Assembly: GCF_900107045.1 (NCBI RefSeq) | Contig: NZ_FNON01000009.1 | Span: 284,175 to 348,174, forward strand | DNA: 64,000 nucleotides | Direction: 5' to 3' | Source: Amycolatopsis xylanica | GTDB lineage: Bacteria; Actinomycetota; Actinomycetes; Mycobacteriales; Pseudonocardiaceae | Shown: in pieces, positions 59,698 to 64,000 of the stretch | Layout of the letters: the number at the start of each line of letters is the position of its first letter | Numbering within the stretch: position 1 is the first letter of the stretch | The notes under the pieces: model-generated | The model's input: the letters and a program-made list of their open reading frames with translations, nothing else | Told to the model about the DNA's origin: nothing | The model's database searches: none | Made by a program: the position numbers and the translations under genes

Positions 59698-60659
59698 ACC
59701 CCGCTCCCCCGATCGGCGTTCCGCGGCACGTGCCGCTCGTGCACGTGCTGCGGGACGGGCTCATCGAAGGCATCCACTACGGCTCGGTCGTCGTGGTCGC
59801 GCCGGACGGCGAAGTCGTGTTCCAAGCCGGTGACGTCGAGACGACGTTCTACCCACGGTCCACCGCGAAGCCGATGCAGGCCGTCGCGATGACCAGGATG
59901 GGCCTTGCGCTGCCGCCGGACCTGCTCGCGCTCAGCGCGGCGAGCCACTCCGGCGAGGAGATCCATCTCGACGGCACGCAACGCATCCTCGCCTCGGGCG
60001 AGTTCACCGAAGACGACCTGGGCAACCCCGCCGACCTGCCGTACGACCCGGTCGAACGGCTGGAGTGGGTCGCCGCGGGCCGGGCCGCGCGCAAGCTCGC
60101 GCACAACTGCTCCGGCAAGCACGCGGCGATGCTGTGCACCGCGCGACTCAAGGGCTGGTCCACGAAGGACTATCTGGATCCGGCGCACCCGATGCAGCGC
60201 CAGATGGCCGCCACCATGGAGGACCTGACCGGCGCGAAGATCGCGCACGTGGCCATGGACGGCTGCGGCGCGCCGCTCTTCGCGGTCTCGCTGCGCGGGC
60301 TCGCCACCGCCGCCGGGCGCATCACCCGCGAGGAAGGCCTTGTCGCGCAAGCGATCCGAGCGCATCCGGAGATGGTCGCCGGCACCCGCCGCGACGTCAC
60401 CCAGCTGATGCGCGCGGTGCCGGGACTGATCGCCAAGGACGGCTTCGAGGCCGTCCAGATCGCCGCGCTGCCCGACGGCACCGCGATCGGCGTCAAGATC
60501 GCCGACGGCACCGACCGCGCGCGCCCGCCGGTCACCGCCGCCGCGCTCGCGCTGGCCGGGGTCGACCCGGCGCTGCTCGCGCCGTTCGCGGGCACGGACG
60601 GGAAAGACGGGCTCGCCGTCGTCGGCGAGCTGGCCAAGCAAGTGCACCATTCCGTCTAA
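59694..60659 (+). CDS. ansA: L-asparaginase, Rhizobium-type (PF06089-like)
   Basis: Hydrolyses asparagine to aspartate and ammonia. The 321-residue product resembles the rhizobial inducible asparaginase family rather than the classical E. coli type: FYPRSTAKPMQAV, SAASHSGEEIHLD, LAHNCSGKHAAML and MDGCGAPLFA. Cytoplasmic, no signal peptide. ATG 59694 overlaps the permease stop. The stop codon starts a 15-bp stop-reiterating repeat. Confidence 0.88.
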   Translation: MNPAPPIGVPRHVPLVHVLRDGLIEGIHYGSVVVVAPDGEVVFQAGDVETTFYPRSTAKPMQAVAMTRMGLALPPDLLALSAASHSGEEIHLDGTQRILASGEFTEDDLGNPADLPYDPVERLEWVAAGRAARKLAHNCSGKHAAMLCTARLKGWSTKDYLDPAHPMQRQMAATMEDLTGAKIAHVAMDGCGAPLFAVSLRGLATAAGRITREEGLVAQAIRAHPEMVAGTRRDVTQLMRAVPGLIAKDGFEAVQIAALPDGTAIGVKIADGTDRARPPVTAAALALAGVDPALLAPFAGTDGKDGLAVVGELAKQVHHSV

Positions 60660-60661
60660 AT

Positions 60662-60716
60662 GCAAGCCGCCTGAAAGCAAGCCGCCTAAGAGCATGCCGC
60701 CTGAAAAGCAAGCCTG
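60662..60716. repeat. 15-bp tandem repeat reiterating the ansA stop
   Basis: About 3.7 units of GCAAGCCGCCTGAAA-like sequence start at 60662, 60677 and 60692. Stops TGA 60672, TAA 60687 and TGA 60702 are in the same frame as the true ansA stop at 60657. It is followed by the aspA ribosome site. Confidence 0.85.
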
Positions 60717-60731
60717 AAGGGAAGAACGACC

Positions 60732-62123
60732 GTGACCACGCGTGTCGAGCACGATCTGCTGGGAGACAAGGAAGTCCCCGCGGAGGCCTACTGGGGTGTG
60801 CACACCGCGCGCGCCCGTGAGAACTTCCCGATCACCGGCACCACGATCTCGTCGTACCCGCACCTGATCGAGGCGCTGGCCGCGGTCAAGGAGGCGGCCG
60901 CGCGCGCCAACGCCGAGCTCGGCCTGCTGGCGCCCGAGTTCGCGGACGCGATCTGCGCCGCGTGCCAGGAAATCCGCGAGGGCGCGCTGCACGACCAGTT
61001 CGTGGTCGACGTCATCCAGGGCGGCGCGGGCACGTCGACCAACATGAACGCCAACGAGGTCATCGCCAACCGCGCGCTGGAGCTGCTCGGGCACGAGAAG
61101 GGCGACTACGCCTACCTCCACCCGAACGAGCACGTCAACCTGGGACAGTCCACGAACGACGCCTATCCGACCGCGGTCAACATCGCGACGATCATCGCGG
61201 TGCGCGGGCTGTCCGAAGCGATGACCGTGCTGGAGCAGGCTTTCGCCGCCAAGGCCGTCGAGTTCCACGACCTGCTGAAGATGGGCCGCACCCAGCTGCA
61301 GGACGCCGTGCCGATGACGCTCGGCCAGGAGTTCGGGACCTACGCGGTCATGCTCGGCGAAGACCGCCTGCGCCTCAACGAGGCCGTCACGCTGCTGCAC
61401 GAGATCAACCTCGGCGCGACCGCGATCGGCACCGGGCTCAACGCCGCGCCTGGCTACGCCGAAGCCGCGTGCAAGCACCTCGCCGCGATCACCGGGCTGC
61501 CCGTGGTCACCGCCGCCGACCTGGTCGAGGCCACTCAGGACTGTGGCGCGTTCGTGCACCTGTCCGGTGTGCTGAAGCGCATCGCGGTCAAGCTCTCCAA
61601 GAGCTGCAACGACTTGCGGCTGCTCTCGTCGGGCCCGCGCGCCGGGCTCAACGAGATCAACCTGCCGCCGGTGCAGGCCGGATCGTCGATCATGCCCGGC
61701 AAGATCAACCCGGTCATCCCCGAGGTGGTCAACCAGGTCGCGTTCGAGGTGATCGGCAACGACGTCACCATCACCATGGCGGCGGAGGCCGGTCAGCTGC
61801 AGCTCAACGCGTTCGAGCCGATCATCCTGCACTCACTCTCGGAGAGCATCACGCACCTGCAGCAGGCGTGCCTCACGCTGGCCGAGCGCTGCGTCTCGGG
61901 GATCACCGCGAACGCCGACATCATGCGCGGCTATGTGGAGAACTCGATCGGCCTGGTCACCGCGCTGAACCCGGCCATCGGGTACGCGGCGGCCACCGAG
62001 ATCGCCAAGGAGGCGCTGGCCACCGGCCGCGGCGTGGCGGAACTCGTCGTCGAAAAGGGTTTGCTCCCGGCTGAGAAACTGGCCGAGCTACTACGACCGG
62101 AAACACTCGCGCGCCTGCGCTGA
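60732..62123 (+). CDS. aspA: Aspartate ammonia-lyase
   Basis: Turns aspartate into fumarate and ammonia. The 463-residue product is a fumarase/aspartase-superfamily protein with the signature GSSIMPGKINP and the early motifs GGAGTSTNMNANEV and LGQSTNDAYPT. GTG start at 60732 with AAGGGAAG upstream. With AnsP and AnsA it forms a route from external asparagine to the TCA cycle plus two ammonia. Confidence 0.95.
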   Translation: MTTRVEHDLLGDKEVPAEAYWGVHTARARENFPITGTTISSYPHLIEALAAVKEAAARANAELGLLAPEFADAICAACQEIREGALHDQFVVDVIQGGAGTSTNMNANEVIANRALELLGHEKGDYAYLHPNEHVNLGQSTNDAYPTAVNIATIIAVRGLSEAMTVLEQAFAAKAVEFHDLLKMGRTQLQDAVPMTLGQEFGTYAVMLGEDRLRLNEAVTLLHEINLGATAIGTGLNAAPGYAEAACKHLAAITGLPVVTAADLVEATQDCGAFVHLSGVLKRIAVKLSKSCNDLRLLSSGPRAGLNEINLPPVQAGSSIMPGKINPVIPEVVNQVAFEVIGNDVTITMAAEAGQLQLNAFEPIILHSLSESITHLQQACLTLAERCVSGITANADIMRGYVENSIGLVTALNPAIGYAAATEIAKEALATGRGVAELVVEKGLLPAEKLAELLRPETLARLR

Positions 62124-62144
62124 CACTGGAAAGGGGCCCTCCCC

Positions 62145-63677
62145 ATGCTGCACCGTCTGGTCGACCGGTTACTCGGCCTGGCACCGTCGGAGGGCCCCAA
62201 ACCGGTCGTCACCCGCGACATCGCCGTGCCCATGCCCGACGGCGCCCGCCTCTACGCCGACCGCTACCGCCCGCCGGGCGACGAGCCGATGCCCGTGGTG
62301 CTGATCCGCAGCATCTACGGCCGCAAGGGCCTCTTCCCCGACCTGGTCGCCTCGGCCTTCGCCCGGCGCGGCCTGCAAGTGGTCACCCAGAGCGTGCGCG
62401 GCACGTTCGGCTCCGAAGGCACCCTGTCGGCGTTCCACCAGGAGCGCGAAGACGGTGTCGCGACCGTGGCTTGGCTCCGCGACCAGCGCTGGTGCGACGG
62501 CCGCGTCGCCATGGCCGGTGCGAGCTATCTCGGCTACACCGCCTGGGCGACCGCCCCGTACCTCGACGAGCAGCTCGAGGCGCTGTGCGCGGCCATCGTC
62601 AGCTCCGACGTGACCGACGCGTTCTACCCCGGCGGCGCCTTCGCGCTCGGCACCTGGGGACCGTGGGGCGTCATGGTCTCTCAGCAGGAGCAGCGCACAA
62701 GTCCGTTGCAGGGCAAGAAAACCGCGCGCGCCATCCGGTCGTTGCCCGTGTCCGAACTGGACGTCGCGGCCACCGGCGAGCGCATCCCGTTCATCCGCGA
62801 GGTCACCGCGCCGGACGACTCGTGGCAGGACATCCATCACCGTAAGGCGATCTCGGACCTGAAGACGCCGACCAGCCTGTTCACCGGCTGGTACGACATC
62901 TTCCTGCAGGGCCAGCTACGCGATTTCAAGGAACTCCAGGCGGCGGGCACCCCGGCGCGGATCACGATCGGCCCGTGGAGCCACGCGGAACCGTCGAGCA
63001 TCGGGCCGCAGCTGACCGACCAGGTCTCCTGGCTGCGCGCGCACTTCGGCCTGGAGCCCCTGGTGGACCGCCGTCCGGTCCGCCTGTTCCTGCAGAACGC
63101 CGACCGCTGGCTCGACTTCGACCGGTGGCCGCCCGCCGAGGCCGTTCGCACCACCCTGCACCTGGGCCCCGGTGGCAAGCTCTCACGTGATCCGGAGTCC
63201 ACTTCGGACTCGTTCACCTACGACCCGGCCGACCCGACGCCGTCCGTCGGCGGAGCGGCGCTCTCCGGCAAGACCAAACAGCAGGACAACCGCGAACTCG
63301 AGGCCAGGCCGGACGTCCTCGTCTACACCGGCGAGCCGCTCGAAGCCAAGCTCGACGTGATCGGCGAGATCACCGCGCACATCCACGTCGACGCCGGGCA
63401 GGCCGACATCTTCGTCCGCCTCTGCGACGTCTCGCCCAAGGGTGTCTCGCGCAATGTCACCGACGGCATCGTCCGGCTCCGGCCAGGCCAGACCGTCGCC
63501 GAGGTGGCGCTGGACCCGACTGCCTACCGCTTCGACCGCGGCCACCGCCTGCGCGTGCAGGTCTCCGGCGGCGCCTTCCCCCGCTTCGACCGCCCGGCGG
63601 AGAACCCTTGCGAGATCAAGGTTTCCCACGCGAGCCGGATCGAACTGCCCGCGGTCGTGAGTGGTATGACCGGTTAG
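62145..63677 (+). CDS. CocE/NonD-family serine hydrolase
   Basis: A 510-residue esterase/peptidase of the X-Pro dipeptidyl-peptidase (S15) type: alpha/beta-hydrolase domain with nucleophile Ser127 in AGASYLGYT, then a C-terminal jelly-roll domain (about 340-505). Natural substrate unknown. It is 21 bp past aspA, so it may be in the same transcript. The last residues and the TAG stop are encoded by the left half of a family C palindrome. Confidence 0.9.
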   Translation: MLHRLVDRLLGLAPSEGPKPVVTRDIAVPMPDGARLYADRYRPPGDEPMPVVLIRSIYGRKGLFPDLVASAFARRGLQVVTQSVRGTFGSEGTLSAFHQEREDGVATVAWLRDQRWCDGRVAMAGASYLGYTAWATAPYLDEQLEALCAAIVSSDVTDAFYPGGAFALGTWGPWGVMVSQQEQRTSPLQGKKTARAIRSLPVSELDVAATGERIPFIREVTAPDDSWQDIHHRKAISDLKTPTSLFTGWYDIFLQGQLRDFKELQAAGTPARITIGPWSHAEPSSIGPQLTDQVSWLRAHFGLEPLVDRRPVRLFLQNADRWLDFDRWPPAEAVRTTLHLGPGGKLSRDPESTSDSFTYDPADPTPSVGGAALSGKTKQQDNRELEARPDVLVYTGEPLEAKLDVIGEITAHIHVDAGQADIFVRLCDVSPKGVSRNVTDGIVRLRPGQTVAEVALDPTAYRFDRGHRLRVQVSGGAFPRFDRPAENPCEIKVSHASRIELPAVVSGMTG

Positions 63678-63683
63678 AACCGG
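63656..63683. repeat. Family C palindrome, left half only
   Basis: GTCGTGAGTGGTATGACC followed by GGTTAGAACCGG, but the expected right arm (GGTCATACCACTCACGAC) is missing. The sequence changes abruptly at about 63684 into IS-like DNA. The CocE stop TAG is the central TAG. Confidence 0.75.
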
Positions 63684-64000
63684 CTGTCTTCGTTCAGGAC
63701 TTACCCGACAGTTGATGTTTCAGGACCTCACAGACACTGACCGGCCTGTCGGTGTGGTGACCAGGGGTGTTGTGGTGATCATGCGGCGATGGGCAGAGCA
63801 GGGTTTTCGATGGATCCTGAGTTCGTCGCTATGGTCGCGCGGGTCGCGGCGGGCGAGAAGATCAACGTGACGCGGTTCTGCCGTGACCACGACGTCAAAC
63901 GTGACCGGTTCTACCACTATGTGAACCGGTTCCGGACCGAAGGAGCGGCGGGGTTCACCCGGCGCAGCACCGCCCCGAAACACCACCCGACCGCGTTGCC
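63684..64000 (+). mobile_element. Left end of an IS481-like insertion sequence (partial)
   Basis: Starts about 63684 with TGTCTTCGTTCAGGACTTAC, a plausible terminal repeat, and contains the start of a transposase. The right end is outside the window, so the terminal inverted repeat cannot be confirmed. Confidence 0.55.
63810..64000 (+). CDS. Transposase N-terminus, IS481-like (partial)
   Basis: An open frame that runs off the right edge; 63 codons visible. It reads as a winged helix-turn-helix: MVARVAAGEKINVTRFCRDH, then VKRDRFYHYVNRFRTEGAAGF, followed by RRSTAPKHHP. The last is like the RSRRP-x-x-SP arm before an integrase core in IS481 transposases. ATG 63810 is used; ATG 63789 in the same frame is possible. 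The DDE catalytic part lies outside. Confidence 0.65.
   Translation, partial: MDPEFVAMVARVAAGEKINVTRFCRDHDVKRDRFYHYVNRFRTEGAAGFTRRSTAPKHHPTAL

Overview
This 64 kb window is chromosomal DNA of a high-GC actinobacterium. Very high G+C, frequent GTG/TTG starts, ATGA/GTGA gene overlaps, an actinobacterial qcrCAB/ctaCEF respiratory set and F420-type (LLM) and DUF222-HNH genes all point that way. The backbone order (ctaE-qcrCAB, trpD, ctaC-ctaF, asnB, erpA, cobT, ilvE, pepA, sucB, lipB, lipA) resembles the ctaE-to-lipA stretch of Mycobacterium tuberculosis, but the accessory genes and gene-end palindromes look like Pseudonocardiaceae, probably Amycolatopsis or a close relative (inference; no 16S gene is present). 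No tRNA, rRNA or CRISPR array was recognised.

Layout. 1-7123: cytochrome bc1-aa3 genes (qcrB cut by the left edge, qcrA, qcrC, ctaE, ctaF, ctaC), interrupted by a RraB-like gene, a receiver-like gene and trpD. 7302-9227: asnB. 9598-17170: a tightly overlapped accessory operon of a GNAT acetyltransferase, a LuxE-like acyl-adenylating enzyme, a LuxC-LuxE fusion, a PaaK-like ligase and an MFS exporter, followed by a gene for a 62-residue four-cysteine peptide. This is the best candidate here for an undescribed biosynthetic system. 17476-27786: housekeeping genes (erpA, DUF3043, aldo/keto reductase, ispD, cobT, ilvE, DUF402, pepA and others). 27980-39909: lipoate-dependent metabolism (lpd, sucB, lipB, lipA), with lipB and lipA separated by a block holding a class III cyclase-like protein, a divergent HTH sensor-like protein, an LLM oxidoreductase/TetR pair and an SDR. 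40640-49280: acyl-CoA dehydrogenase, a secreted papain-like protease with a membrane-anchored partner, LysR, patatin, L,D-transpeptidase, sirtuin and LtrA. 49657-56622: MFS transporter translationally linked to dnaE, a DUF222/HNH protein and a VOC protein. 57545-62123: an asparagine-use operon (GntR, permease, asparaginase, aspartase) that would run asparagine to aspartate to fumarate. 62145-63677: CocE-type hydrolase. The right edge enters an IS481-like element.

The second strong theme is non-coding. At least four families of near-perfect palindromes recur at gene 3' ends, mostly between convergent genes, and sometimes provide the stop codon itself. There are also tandem arrays of 15, 21, about 31 and 36 bp. 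The 15-bp arrays reiterate the stop codon of the preceding gene in frame. The IS at the right edge appears to split one palindrome.
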